NCBI GenBank assembly: GCA_000750105.3
Contig: JPHH03000009.1
Coordinates: forward strand, 1 to 64,000
From: Tolypocladium sp. Sup5 PDA-1
Lineage: Eukaryota > Ascomycota > Sordariomycetes > Hypocreales > Ophiocordycipitaceae
Direction of reading: 5' to 3'
DNA: 64,000 nt
The position numbers and the translations under genes are program-made. The notes below the pieces were generated by a model. The model did not search any database. It saw only the letters and a list, made by a program, of their open reading frames with translations, and was not told the DNA's origin. Shown here in pieces: positions 22,213 through 33,454 of this stretch (position 1 is its first letter; the number at the start of each line of letters is the position of its first letter).

Positions 22213-22788
22213 TGCATTACACACTTTTCGTCCGTGCGCACATGAAGTTATATTAAATTATATACTTTTCGTCCGTATACACGTAAGGAGCTACGTTCCC
22301 TCGACAGATGCGCCAAGGAAGTCAGGGGAAAGCCGGTCCAGCCGCCAAGGGTAACGCTCAAGTACCAAATCTCACTAAATAGACCATTAGAAGTACTCCT
22401 TCACTTGAATGTTCTCGCAATTTTACATACAATACGCGGGCAAAAAATGGATATCCTTTAGCCTCCTCCGTCACGCCTTGCTCCTCCGGTCTCTCCCCGT
22501 CGAATCCTCGCCATCTTCCTTGCGGCATTCGCCAACCTATTCCACAGGGTTCCTCCCCTCACTCTGTTGTCATTCTCGAACGGTCCTTGAGTCCGGACTA
22601 AGGCAAGGAGCACGACTTTACCTTCTGCATAGCCGGCCGCGTGCCTAGGGCTTTTCGGCCCCCCGCCCCCGCCGGACAAAAGAGGCGCCCAAAGAGTGGC
22701 ATGCTTGACAGAGCTGCTGACGTGTTCAGTGCTGAGGACCTGTGGTTGCAGCTACCCGGAGACGGACGAGGCAGCAGTATCGACAGGA
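22213..22788. other. Intergenic with a short direct repeat
   Basis: ACTTTTCGTCCGT occurs twice within 22220-22275, just after the secreted-protein gene. No supported gene in this stretch. Confidence 0.4.
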
Positions 22789-23010
22789 TTAGCTGCTTTC
22801 CGGCGCCAAATAGCATTGATTGCTGTGGCGCTTGAGTCCTGGCTTTGACCTGAACCCTTTGTGACAGTAAGGGCATTCCTTTTCAAGTCAGCTTCGTACT
22901 CACTATCGGCAATGGAGGCTTACTTACGAACTTGTGCGGCCGCCGACACGCTCTGCCCCGGGCAACATCATGGGCGTCCAAGTGACTCTTTATCCCTCGT
23001 ATGCTATGCA
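22789..23010 (-). pseudogene. C2H2-type zinc-finger gene fragment
   Basis: Removing a 49-bp intron (22879-22927; donor GTAAGT, acceptor AAAAG) joins two exons on the minus strand. The first contains GIKSHLDAH, the end of a zinc finger. The second contains CPYCHKGFRSKPGLKRHSNQC, a full finger with a final Cys in place of the last His, followed by a stop at 22789-22791. Further upstream, 23280-23100 on the minus strand, one frame is open for about 55 codons with a Ser/Asp-rich end and could belong to the same gene. No start codon or complete N-terminal half is evident, so I treat it as a fragment. A short functional gene is not excluded. Confidence 0.5.
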
Positions 23011-23639
23011 GCATTTTATTACATTATCCGCAACGCTATATATGTGAGTGTATCTCTCCACGTACAGGGCGTAGCCCGACTCACGAACTATAGGCCTATA
23101 CAGAGTACCCTCTTACGAGTCTGAGACCTCGGCAGATGAACTGTCGCTGGACTTTCGAGAATTCCGACCCGTCAAACGCACGAAATCACGTCCTCCGCGG
23201 AAGAAGCCATAGGATGGCAAGATGTTGTCGCCCTCCCAGGAACCCGAGGCAAAGACAAGACCCTCGGTATCTCCGATAGACTGTCAGGAGACGTGTGTAG
23301 ATGCTGCCGGCTTGAACTGTTATGGCAAGAAGCTCTGCCATCTGAATGCTTTCCTGGGGTGCAGGCGACGCCGAAGTACGTGGTGTTTCTTATCGTTTGC
23401 GATGCCTACGTATAATTAATGTGGTGGGTTTGTAGTTGCGAGCCCAATGAAGCGTTGGACAGATGGCGTGGTGACGGGCTCTTATTCCAAAGTTTACCAC
23501 CTCCTATTACCTTTCATTTACACGTACTCCTTCTATGACCGTATCAAGTTGTGTGCCATTGAACGGTAAAGCATGTGGTGTTCGTATGATGGCTCTGTGT
23601 CGGGCAAGACAGACGTAGGGGAGTATGAGGCGGGCCGGG

Positions 23640-23720
23640 TATGTACAATCTGGACAGCCATCCGTTGAGCTGTCCAGCCAACGACAGCCACCCTGGACGA
23701 CAGCCACTGGAGGACAGCCA
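23640..23720. repeat. Degenerate GACAGCCA-type tandem repeat
   Basis: The motif GACAGCCA recurs at irregular 12-24 bp spacing. A related degenerate array lies at 24007-24088. Confidence 0.55.
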
Positions 23721-24006
23721 AGTTTTGCGATGGTACATTGAGGAGAGCCCTCTGTTGTGCCAGCCGCTGAGGCCCAGCCCAAGACCTGGGCCATCCTTTA
23801 GGTGACCGCACTGGAGCGCTCCAGGATGAAGCTAACTATTCACAGGTCGTCGTAATGAAGGCATGGCAGCAGTTTGCAGATGAGCCTCTCCCAGATCTGC
23901 AACAGACTACAGAATTGAACGAGTAAGGCACAGAGACACTGAGCAAAGTCGCACGGTCTTTTCCAATTTCTCAAAGCAGATCCGTTAAACACAATTCTTG
24001 TCATTG

Positions 24007-24088
24007 TCCGTCCACGGCCGTCCGTTCGGCCACCATCCGTTCGGCCACCGTCTGTCTAGCCGTCGTCTATCTGGCTGTCGTCTGTCTC
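24007..24088. repeat. Degenerate 15-bp minisatellite
   Basis: About five units, each a variant of CGGCCACCATCCGTT or AGCCGTCGTCTATCT, lie head to tail. The array resembles the reverse complement of the 23640-23720 array, suggesting a common origin. Confidence 0.6.
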
Positions 24089-24860
24089 GCGATTGGTATC
24101 TACTGTTGTACTCTGATTGACAGAATTGGTGTCTTCAGAGCGCCCCCATGGACCCAGCATTTCACCCATGTCAACATGCGTGGTGATGCGAGGATCATCT
24201 GGGTCGTCATGCTGGCCAGTAGACGCATTTAGAGATCCCAGCAAGCCTACCGTTGAGGCTTGAGACGACGCCAAGAAAGGACCAGGACCAACAACTGCCC
24301 CTTGAGATTGGGAATTATCAAGTCCAGCCTCGTCGAAGGTACGCCGGCAGAGTGAGGCGTTATGCAATTCATGGGAATCCAGGCTCCCTTCCAAGTCACA
24401 ATCCGTTGTCAACATCCGCGAGACAGCAGAGGGGCCCGCGTCTGGAATAGCACAAGCAGCAGGAGTCTGTGAAGCAATTCCTGCAACATCTCTTCCCCCA
24501 GCAATGCCTGCTGATTCATGTCAAGGAGGGGACAACAGCGTCTCATGTGGAGGCGCTTACCTTGCATTTCGGGACTCGATCTGGCGTATGCTTCCACGGA
24601 ATCGTATGTGTCGAGGGGGGTCAATCTAGAGGTGTCAATATCCATCGTTAGGGTCGGAGAACCCGTAGGGCCGCTATTGCGAGCCCGGCACTAATTTGCG
24701 TGTTTGTCTCAGCCACCGACGCCTTAAACGACGTTGCAAGTGCAGTTCCTACCTGACAAATAAACGCCGGATTACTGCTTGGAGAGGACGTGCAGTCCTC
24801 GGTGCCGAGGTCCCTAAGCTGCGAGAGGCCTCGCAAAAGTGTGGCCTGGAAGTTCGTGGG
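24056..24860 (-). CDS. Hypothetical spliced gene, weakly supported
   Basis: On the minus strand, a segment ending PAFICQ near 24755 can be spliced (GTAGGA...TTAG, about 60 bp) to one reading CRARNSGPTGSPTLT followed by MDIDTSRLTPLD, open to a GTAAG donor near 24560. A further open piece, Asp/Ser/Thr-rich, runs 24415-24056. The joins are plausible, but there is no recognisable domain and no certain start or end. It lies just downstream of the Myb-like gene on the same strand and could be part of the same locus. I offer no function. Confidence 0.25.
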
Positions 24861-25223
24861 TTGCTATATACCAAGTCTTGTCGCTACTTGAATGTCGGGT
24901 GACCCTGCGAGCATGTGGTTGTGTCGACAATGCCAGCGAACGAAAGTTCTGATTGGTAAGTGGCTACTGGGCCATCGGTGCTGGCGGCTTGATCCCAAAT
25001 GACACCCTGGCGATTGGACTTTGGACCAGGCAGAAAAACTCACAGCCACCATCATGAAAACAAATAGCGAGCCGGGCAAGGATGGAATCTAAGCGGCGTG
25101 TTGGCAACTTGCCATTAGAAACGATAAACCGCGTTCCCACTTGCGTGGCATGGCTGCGGCTGCCTGACCCGGCTGTAACAAGTGTGGCAAACCAAAACTT
25201 TGAGCCGACGCTCGACATGATCA

Positions 25224-26215
25224 TTAAGATCCTTCGCGACACTTCAGTTTCGTACAGTATCGTACCTGAAGTGACCCTTTTGACATCCCTGGGTACTGTT
25301 CATTGTGCCGTCGATGGATCTCTGCCCACGAATGATGAAGCTCTTCCTTTAACCTTATGATCAGGTTGTCTTCGTCGGGTGTGAATTTGCCCTGCACGCC
25401 AATATCCCGCTTCTTCGGAGTAAGACGGCTCGCAGTCGATGTGATTCTCTCGGGGTTTACTAGGTTGGGCCCACCGTGTGTAGTGCATAAGTTCTAGTCA
25501 AACTGCAACTGAAATGTCGCCACGCCGTCTACTATGATACGCTTCAGGAGCACATTCTGCAAGGCCCACTCCTCAAACTCTGTAACTCCGGGAGCGTCGT
25601 CTGTCACAACGCCCGTAGAGGTATATGCTGGCGGGCAGGGTATGGTCCCAGTTGGCGGTCTGACTCTGCGGCGTTTGCGTGGCGGCTGTTCGGCGTCTGC
25701 GTTCTCCCCGGTCCGGCAGTGGTCATGCCGCTGCGTTCGGTTAATAGACAAGAGACGGCAGCATCCTTCATCCCCGCGTACTGTAATACCGTTGCTATGA
25801 TCAGAAGCCCCGGAGTATAGAAGCTCTTTGCCAGACCACTGATCTTCCGATAGATGCTTCCCGCCTACCTCAGTGTCGCTTGGGCGCCATATCTCTCTGG
25901 CTCCCCCGGCCAACAAGGGTTCATCGGTTGTGCCATCGAGCCCACAGCCGCTTAGCTCACTGTCGAGTCCCTCTAGAGAGCAAGCATGCTGCTTCGAGGT
26001 GTATGCGCCCGGCACCTCGGTGATAGTATTAGCCTCCCCTCGAGGGCATACTATAAGGGCAGGATCGATTGGACATGAAGTGCTGTCGAAGCCTAGTGAT
26101 ATATTCTTGTCGTGGGACGTGTACGGCGTGGGCGGGGCCGTTGGTGATGGTGTAGGTGAGAAATCCGAAAGGCCGACTGAGGAATGCCTATAGCTTCCTT
26201 CGGAACCAAGGACCT
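25224..26215 (-). pseudogene. Myb/SANT-like DNA-binding protein gene interrupted by a stop codon
   Basis: One minus-strand frame runs from an intron acceptor (CTATAG, about 26215) to a TAA at 25224-25226, broken by a single TAG at 25494-25496. The upstream part is Ser/Thr/Pro-rich with a basic patch (PPRKRRRVRPP) and ends ATFQLQFD. The TAG then stands where Trp is likely (TGG to TAG, a RIP-type change). The downstream 89 codons contain KFTPDEDNLIIRLKEELHH, then SWAEIHRR and SKGSLQVRY, the pattern of the fungal Myb/SANT-like domain. No start codon is seen within this exon, so at least one 5' exon is missing from the model. Readthrough, sequencing error and true pseudogenisation are all possible. 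Confidence 0.65.
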
Positions 26216-27392
26216 ATAGGTGTCTGGAGAGTTCGCCCCTCCGAGTACGGTTTCTTCCTGAAGGCAAGCTGCACGACAGCCTCTGATTCCTTCGAAGGGG
26301 TTTTCCCTACCGCCGCTTCTCGGCCATTGCTTGATTATTGGAGCATGGACTGCGGCAGTTAATGTTGTTCACCTCAAAAAAGTTACTCCATGTGCGAATT
26401 GCGACAAAGGGCAATTATGATAGACGCGACAACTTCACCAAAGAATTGAGTCGCACATACGGCTTGATCTTGCCGTTGTGATCATCGTTGTCGTCGGGTC
26501 CATTTTGCTGAGTGCGGTCCCGCCTCGGTGGCATGACTCTCAGGGCGCTCAGAGTGTCCAGAACGAGATTCGAGAGCTTCCGCGGAATGAAGAAGGGGAT
26601 GTGAAATGGAAAGAGGACATTGATGTCTGTCGGGCGTCAGTGGCCACAAGGCGTCAAAGAGCCGACTTTTCAGGTTGGTCAGGCTTTGGGATTTTGATGG
26701 GCAACTCACTAGTGAGGATAAAGGCGACGAGCGTAACAATAAACCGCCAGTGTCCGACTCGGCTCGTATCTTGAGAACCATCGGACAACCTCTCTGCTCC
26801 TCACAAGTGAACGGTCACAGAACGCCACTGAGCTATCTTGAAACCAAACTGCGCTACGCCAGAGGCTGCATTCTGATTCGCATTGTTTCCCAAGCTCATT
26901 ATAGAATGTATTTCTTGAGCTGGCTTTAAATCTCCAAGCTCAAGCACGATACTCATGGGGTTGCACAGCAACCATACACTGACGGCACGTACGTTACCCG
27001 CCCAACGAACATGCCCGCCAAGGATAGTAATAAGGCGTTATCATGATTCGATTCCTCGATAAAATTACTAGCCTCGTCGACCGAACATATCGTCGACATA
27101 ACTCCGCAGCTTACTCACTACCCGTCGTTCCCCCAAGCAGGTATATCAGTTAGCATCCCTCCCGGCTGCCTTAGCTATACGTACCCTCACTGCCTTCGTT
27201 TGTATTCTAGTCACCCTTCCATCTTTGGGGCATTGTGTCGTGAGGGTATTCATACATTGCTCTTAATGGTTATACCAATCACAATCCGCGTAAAGTTCTG
27301 CGTAAACATGATCTCCCGAGTCGGCAGACGACCGCTAAAAAAGAAGAATCGACGGAGGTACAGTAGGCAAATACTGAATGGTTCTAAGAGCC
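26216..27392. other. Intergenic or missing 5' exon region, no supported gene
   Basis: Short frames on both strands without recognisable motifs. It may hold the missing 5' exon of the Myb/SANT-like gene. Confidence 0.4.
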
Positions 27393-28448
27393 TTATTGTG
27401 CTATATCCTCTGCTTTGCCACCTCCTGTCACGATTGGATCAGCACAGTCTACTTGCACAAGCTGCCTCTCGACCCCATTTTCGGTTGCCACAATCACTAA
27501 CGCACTCAACTGGTGGCCATATACACAGGCAGAATCAAGCCCAATCGAGAACTTCCCCAGTTGTAGACCACGCTTCGCATCGTGTCCGAATACAACTGTC
27601 GTCGGAACTTCACACGTTTCCTGCCAGCGATCCCACGTGGCCGCCCAACCTTCGGCCCCGCCCGCTTCCATCGGCATTTGCCCACCATCAGCTGTATGGA
27701 CGAGACTGCGCATGTGCATTATGCTATGCGGGTCCTGCTGCTCTAGAGGAACGCCGGGAATGAAGCCTGCGTGCACAATAACAAGACGGCCGAGCGAGGT
27801 ATTGTTGGGGGGGAACCCGACACGGAGGATCAAGGGCAGAGAGGCGAGCCAGTCGAGCTGGGCGGAAGAGAGTGTGGTCGCTGTGAGGTAGTTCATGTTG
27901 TCGCCGCTGGTAGTGGCCACGCAGTTGTCCAGGGGCGCCGAATAGACATTTTTGCACCTCTGTTCAGCTTGGAAGTTCCTATGTAACTTGACACAACTGC
28001 TTCCCGAGCTCGAGTCTGTGGAGTCTTCTGATGTAGCTCCTGCCGATGCTGGCTGATGTAGCTCGGCTTTTAATTCCGCGGCGACGAGGAGCACGGCGTT
28101 GTCGTGGTTGCCCCGGACAGCGCTGGCACCAAGTCTGATAGCCATGTCGACGACACCCGGGCTATCGGGGCCCTTATTGACCAGATCGCCAACCAGTATG
28201 AGATGATCACCCTCGGATCTGTCGAACCTGACTTTGTCTAGGAGTGCCTGCAAAGATTTCTTCATCCCGTGAACATCGCCGACAATGATCAGACGCCTTG
28301 CTGGCGACCTGGTACATCCAGGCTGCGAGCCTGTGTGGGCAGACTCGGTAAAATGCGGAGTAAGGTTGCTGGGCAGGTCGGCGATAAGACTCTTGACCTG
28401 AAACGTCTTTCCAACAGCTTCACCTGATGCCATCGTTGTTGTGTCCAT
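27393..28448 (-). CDS. Calcineurin-like metallophosphoesterase, ApaH/Ppn2-like
   Basis: An intact single-exon gene of 351 residues with the full metallophosphatase motif set: GDVHG (57-61), GDLVNKGPDS (from 87), GNHD (113-116), a conserved His in VIVHAGF, and GHDA near residue 305. This order and spacing fit the ApaH-like phosphatases (symmetrical diadenosine-tetraphosphatase fold), a group that includes yeast endopolyphosphatase Ppn2 and trypanosomal ALPH. Such enzymes use two metal ions to hydrolyse dinucleoside polyphosphates, polyphosphate, mRNA caps or phosphoproteins, so the substrate here is open. No clear signal peptide or membrane segment. It is one of the few undamaged genes between 18 and 30 kb. 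Confidence 0.88.
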   Translation of the reverse strand: MDTTTMASGEAVGKTFQVKSLIADLPSNLTPHFTESAHTGSQPGCTRSPARRLIIVGDVHGMKKSLQALLDKVRFDRSEGDHLILVGDLVNKGPDSPGVVDMAIRLGASAVRGNHDNAVLLVAAELKAELHQPASAGATSEDSTDSSSGSSCVKLHRNFQAEQRCKNVYSAPLDNCVATTSGDNMNYLTATTLSSAQLDWLASLPLILRVGFPPNNTSLGRLVIVHAGFIPGVPLEQQDPHSIMHMRSLVHTADGGQMPMEAGGAEGWAATWDRWQETCEVPTTVVFGHDAKRGLQLGKFSIGLDSACVYGHQLSALVIVATENGVERQLVQVDCADPIVTGGGKAEDIAQ

Positions 28449-30228
28449 CTATGTGACCTCTTTTGGATTTCTGAAATAGAGTGGCACGCAGTTGAGCTGT
28501 GGCTTGCGTTCTGGCTGAAATGGGATGACCCTACGAGGTCTCTCGTAGAAGTGAACCGAACTGTATTCCTAACACGGACTATTACTCTTCAGCCGCTTTA
28601 AATAACGCAACAATTCCTGGCTGGGAGGATTTGGCGGATAGCCGACGCGCGCGAACGTTAATCCGAGGCGCACCACCTCGCCAATGTAAATATGGTGAAT
28701 TTCGGGGTCGGGTTGGGCCAGCATTACGGACGATTCTCGGTTGCTAACACATAGCCCATACCATGGACAACACCAGCCTTGCGGGCAATTAAATTGGGAA
28801 AGGGGTTGACAAGAGGGGGCAGAACGCGCACAGATTCCCCGGCGCTCGATTGGCTCTCGACATTCGCTATAGTTACAACCGAACTCACTGGGCTACAGCA
28901 AATAGTTCATCCGGACAGTCTGTTAACACAGCCCGCTCGCATTCGCTTGCGACAAGCACCAAGTGGGCCTCGCTGCACAACGCAGTTGTATATTTGGTCG
29001 GCAATTCATGTTGGTTGCCCTCCTACTGGCAATTAGTATACCCGGCATCTGCGAGATGCAGCCCACCTCTTGGCACGCGCAACTTAACAGAAGAACGACA
29101 TCGCCGCGCCGAGAGCGACGAGGTAGCGAACCTGACAATAACGGCATATGCCTCGTGGTTCGCGGTTGCGACCACGTACTCCGCCCCTCTGAAGGAAATA
29201 GGATCAAGAGTCCCGGGCAGTTTCTGACAGCCGCTGCTTCATGTCGAGACTGGCGTACTTTTGTTATTAAGTTTTCTCTTCTCGGCTACTAAATAGCTAT
29301 GCCTCTCATCAGCTTCGTCGACCCTGAGGTACTGTAAAGAAGAAGGTTGGAAAGCGTGCTGAGCCTCCTGGCTGATAGACTCATGGCTGAATTGGAACGG
29401 ATGTCATAACTCTGGGATGGCTGAAGCAAAACAACTCTGGGCGTGGGATCATCCTTGTTGAATTTCAAGGGGATGTAGTTGGAGCGCATATACACATGTA
29501 TGAACATATGTCCTCAGACATTCGACTACCCAGCTGCAATCGACTCTTTCCCACCGCACACTTAACAACCCCCCTGTGAGTGGTACACATGATGCCCATG
29601 GGTATTACGTCCCGAAGCTCAGAACAGCCACGGCTCCAAACAACCTCATAAGATAGCCTGAGTCTGAACAGTCCTCAAGTGACGGCGCGCGTGGTTGTCC
29701 TCGAAGAGGTTCGCCGTCGCCATCCCCGCGCCAAATGGAACGAAGCGCTCGCAGCCGACGGCCTATTTCGGTCACCCCCAGCCCCGCGGCATGCTTGGCT
29801 TGCCAGCTGACAGTACAACATGCTCTCTGCAGATCTCTAGAGAAAATTCTGCAGCGCCGTTCAATAGCTCGCCATGTCGCTTCTTTATCATGGTACGGGC
29901 TTCGCCGACGGAGGCGCAGACTAGAAATATTGCTGGTTGCACCTTGTCAATGCTGAGCCCGATAGCCTCGAGCGAGATTTCCACCGACCCTGCACTGTTG
30001 CGGTAATCAGTTAACAAGAGGACAACATCCAGAGGGAGCAGTTGAACTTTACCAATAATCGAAGATCTGGCTACCCAGGACGTGCTTCCCAGCGCCCCGC
30101 GAGTCTAGCACATGCACTGAGCCGAGTCTAGCGGAATCTAGGAAACATGTGATACCGTGGGCGAAAGGGGCAGGGCAGCAGTGCACATCTGAGAGGGCAG
30201 GTTCAACCGTGAATTCCTTCGTAGACCC
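28449..30228. other. Intergenic region with one gene fragment
   Basis: Most of this stretch shows nothing I can support. On the minus strand, 30017-29772 is open and reads like a conserved protein fragment (SVEISLEAIGLSIDKVQPAIF, continuing ARTMIKKRH). It resembles the C-terminal part of fungal hypothetical proteins, but I cannot name a family. It stops at a TGA followed by frames that look shifted rather than ended, so it is probably a relic. Confidence 0.4.
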
Positions 30229-32511
30229 TCAAGTATCCTGCTTGTTTATCGCAGATCGAGAATGTAGAGGAACCACGTTCGACAGGTTTATGGCCTCATG
30301 GGAGCTGCTGGTGGCCAGCACCGCGCCGCTACGTCTTCCAAGCCACTTCAGCAGCTTCTTCATTAGCAGTTGCCTATTCACCGGCTTGGCGATGTAGTCA
30401 TCCATGCCTTTCTCCAAACAGCGCTCCATGTCGCCCTTGAGCGCGTAGGCGGTCATGGCGATGATGGGTAGGCGCACGCCGCTGTTCCTTATCTGGACCG
30501 TCGCCTCGTAACCATTCATGACGGGCATGCTGATGTCCATGAGTATCAGGTCAAAGGCGTCGGGCGCGACGGATAGTGTCGACACTGCCTGGGCGCCATC
30601 CGAGGCGACTGTGATGTGCTGGAACCCGAAGGCATGCAGCATTCCGACCAGAACCTTCTGGTTGATGATGTTATCCTCGGCTGCGAGGATCCGCATGGTT
30701 GGTGCCATTTCCAACAATTGTGTCAGCTGCGCCGCGGTGTTGTCGTCTTGTGGGACCTGCTGCTGCGACAGTTCGCTGCCGCACTCTGGCTGCGCGTTGA
30801 TGGTGTGGCTCTGCTGAAGGCTGTTGAGCTTCCTGAGCTTGACTGAGAACCAGAAGATGCTGCCCTGCCGTTCCGGGTTAGGTCTGTATCCAATATCCCC
30901 ACCCATCAGCTCCGCGAGCGATTTCGCGATGGACAGTCCGAGGCCAGTCCCTTGTTGACGCTTCTGATACGTAGTATCAAGCTGCGTGAATGGCGTGAAG
31001 AGTTTCTGGGCGGCATCCTCGGACACGCCATGCCCAGTGTCGGCGACCTCGGTCAGAATCGTGTATGTGGCCGCGTCTTGCGCGAGCAGAGACACGCTCA
31101 CCGAGATGGACCCCTTCTCGGTAAACTTTCCGGCATTGCCGACAATGTTCTCAAAGATTTGGCGGCACCTGAAAGGGTCTCCTTCTGCCCACTTTGGCAG
31201 GTCTGGTGCCAGGATCGGTCTCACAGACACTCCAGGTTGCACAGTGGTCTGAAGACTGCGCACGACCGAAGTGATCACACTAGCGACATTGATCTTGTCG
31301 TTATGGATGGAAAAGCTGCCTGCCACAAGTTTGGAGTAGTCGAGAATATCGTTGATAACCTGCAACAGGACGCGGCCTGACTCTTCGATTATATTTGCCG
31401 TATCCAGCTGTTCCTCGGTCAGCCGGCTGTCCAGAAGGAGAGAGCAGGCGGAGAGCATGCCGTGCATCGGCGTACGGATCTCATGGCTGATGTTTGCCAG
31501 AAAATCATTCTTCAACTTGTTGCCCTCCTCGTAGGCGGCAACCAGCCGCATTTCCGCCTCTTTTCGCTCAGTGAGATTGCGGGTAACCTTGCCGAAGCCG
31601 ACGTGGACGTCGTTCTTATAGACGGCTGTGATGACGACGTTGGCCCAGAATCGGCTACCATCCTTACGGTAGCGCCAGCCCTCATCTTCCACCCTGCCCT
31701 CACGCAAGCAGGTCTCGAGCTCTCTCTCGGGCTTCCTGGACTGGATATCTTCCCCGCCGTAGAAAATCGAGAAGTGCTTGCCGACGATTTCTTCCTTCTT
31801 GTAGCCCTTGTTCAGCTCTGCTCCGGTATTCCAGGTCACCACGTTTCCGCGTGTGTCGAGCAGGAAGATGGCGTAATCCTTGACAGCTTGAACGAGGATG
31901 CGGAAGGCATCATCGATGGGTAGCCAGCTCCGAAGTATTTCGCCATTGGCGACTGTGGTGTGGAGCTCGGTCTTCTCCCATTCGAAGATTAGACACAGCA
32001 GTTCGTCCTCCCTGTGGATAGGTATAATGCGCACAGTCCAAGAGACACCGTCCACGACATAGGCAGCATGGCAGAGACGGAGGGCTCGAGCAGCAACGGC
32101 GGTCTCGATGGCGTAGGCGAGCGGAATACGGTCGAATCGTTCGGTCGGCGAGCCATGGTAGAGAGCGGTGAAGAGGTCACTATGGACAAGTTCGTCACGG
32201 CTGCGACCCCACGCCTTTAGCAAGCCGGCCGAGGCTCTCTGTATGCGATGCGACGGTGAGACTAGGAGGGTCGGGACGGGGGAGAAGTCGAGAATCTCGC
32301 TCATGGCGAGGACCGTAGCGTCGAGCGCCTTGGTGGCCGTGGACGTGTTCATTGGCTCCGGGTTGGCAAACTTTTTGTATGTAGCACGACGTCTCTTGGC
32401 CGTTCCATGCTTGTTGCCTGCGTCGACCGCGTAGGAGGAGGAGCTGAATGCAAGAGCGGCGAGAATCGTCCTGGCCTTCTCCGCCGCCAGTGCGGTTCCA
32501 GCCGTTTCCAC
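30229..32511 (-). CDS. Hybrid histidine kinase, PAS-HisKA-HATPase-REC
   Basis: An intact single-exon gene of 760 residues. A divergent PAS-like region lies at about 70-180, and a well-defined PAS domain with PAC tail at 203-318 (DYAIFLLDTRGNVVTWNTGA). The HisKA dimerisation domain has phospho-acceptor His343 (NISHEIRTPMHG). The HATPase domain has Asn455/Asn459 in the N box and a GTGLGLS G box (521-527). The receiver domain is at about 607-722 with Asp659 in LMDISMPVMNG and the conserved Lys in AKPVN. This layout matches fungal group IV kinases (Fos-1/TcsA type), cytosolic sensors that pass phosphate to an HPt protein and control development, cell wall or stress responses. The group assignment is from memory of architecture. 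All catalytic residues are present. It is divergently arranged with a HAMP-type kinase 943 bp away. Confidence 0.93.
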   Translation of the reverse strand: METAGTALAAEKARTILAALAFSSSSYAVDAGNKHGTAKRRRATYKKFANPEPMNTSTATKALDATVLAMSEILDFSPVPTLLVSPSHRIQRASAGLLKAWGRSRDELVHSDLFTALYHGSPTERFDRIPLAYAIETAVAARALRLCHAAYVVDGVSWTVRIIPIHREDELLCLIFEWEKTELHTTVANGEILRSWLPIDDAFRILVQAVKDYAIFLLDTRGNVVTWNTGAELNKGYKKEEIVGKHFSIFYGGEDIQSRKPERELETCLREGRVEDEGWRYRKDGSRFWANVVITAVYKNDVHVGFGKVTRNLTERKEAEMRLVAAYEEGNKLKNDFLANISHEIRTPMHGMLSACSLLLDSRLTEEQLDTANIIEESGRVLLQVINDILDYSKLVAGSFSIHNDKINVASVITSVVRSLQTTVQPGVSVRPILAPDLPKWAEGDPFRCRQIFENIVGNAGKFTEKGSISVSVSLLAQDAATYTILTEVADTGHGVSEDAAQKLFTPFTQLDTTYQKRQQGTGLGLSIAKSLAELMGGDIGYRPNPERQGSIFWFSVKLRKLNSLQQSHTINAQPECGSELSQQQVPQDDNTAAQLTQLLEMAPTMRILAAEDNIINQKVLVGMLHAFGFQHITVASDGAQAVSTLSVAPDAFDLILMDISMPVMNGYEATVQIRNSGVRLPIIAMTAYALKGDMERCLEKGMDDYIAKPVNRQLLMKKLLKWLGRRSGAVLATSSSHEAINLSNVVPLHSRSAINKQDT

Positions 32512-33454
32512 GCATGACGTCAGAGCAACTTCATGCTCGAACTACTGGGCATATCCACCAGGGACTGAGGCTTGTCAACGGTGCCAGCGACATGGCATTG
32601 TGTGTCGTCTTCGAGAGGCGTATCCAGGCCATCGGATACCGGCCACGGACATACTCCACTTCGGGAAGCCGGCGCAGACACTGCTGGCTGCGGAGATGGC
32701 CAAGGGCCTTGACTTCGTCGGCAGGTTGTTGTGCTACCCGGTGTCGAAAAGGCTCTCATGGGACGCCTATCGTTCGCTTCTTGCTTATTCCAAGGTTCCG
32801 ATGACAATAGTCCGTAGTAGCTACTTCGTTCTAATGTGCAGGGCAGCGGACGGTCTGGGCCGGTCTGTGGGGACGTGGAGACCGGGGTTATGCCCGCTGA
32901 TCTTTCCTATTTCGTAACTCCCTTCTCGGTTCCTGCCCATCATAGGTCTAGGCACAAGCCACTGCGGGCGGGTGCCCTTGAATCTAGTCTGGAACAGGAG
33001 TATCGAGTCCTCGCACCGGAGCGTTTTGTCCCAAGTCTTGGCTCTGTCTATCCGCGTCCTCGATTCCCGCGTCAACTGAGGCGCTCTTGGTGTCAGCCGC
33101 CTGAAGTCGCAGCACCTGTTCTGAGAGTCACCACAACGACCCTTGACGCCTGAATTTGATTGATGATGCACACGTGGTTGAAACCATCCAAATCAACCTG
33201 GTTTGCCTGGTCAGTGGCCGGGCCTGCATCTTTCGAGTTCAAGCACCACCTCGCCCCGCCCACGCGCGCTCTTTGCCACGACTTTCGCATTCACCTCTCC
33301 ACCTGCTTTGGCACTTCTCATCTTCGTTCAAGGGCTGGTGCTGGTGTCTTCCCCTGAACTGCACTGGTGGTCGCTCTCTTTTCGCTTCGGGCAAAAACAA
33401 CATACCTTTCCCCTTTCCGGTTGCCAATCACGCAGCCTTCTCATCGTTAGCAAC
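32512..33454. promoter_or_regulatory. Shared divergent promoter region of two histidine kinases
   Basis: This 943-bp gap separates the two start codons, so both promoters lie here. The plus-strand half just before 33455 is pyrimidine-rich (CTCTTTTCGC, CCTTTCCCC), typical of fungal promoters without a TATA box. No specific operator is recognised. Confidence 0.5.

Noticed and set aside
22458..22679. Gly/Arg-rich minus-strand frame
   Set aside because: Low-complexity composition only, with no support as coding.
23640..24088. CRISPR-like array
   Set aside because: Repeats are short, degenerate and contiguous without uniform spacers, and the genome is fungal.
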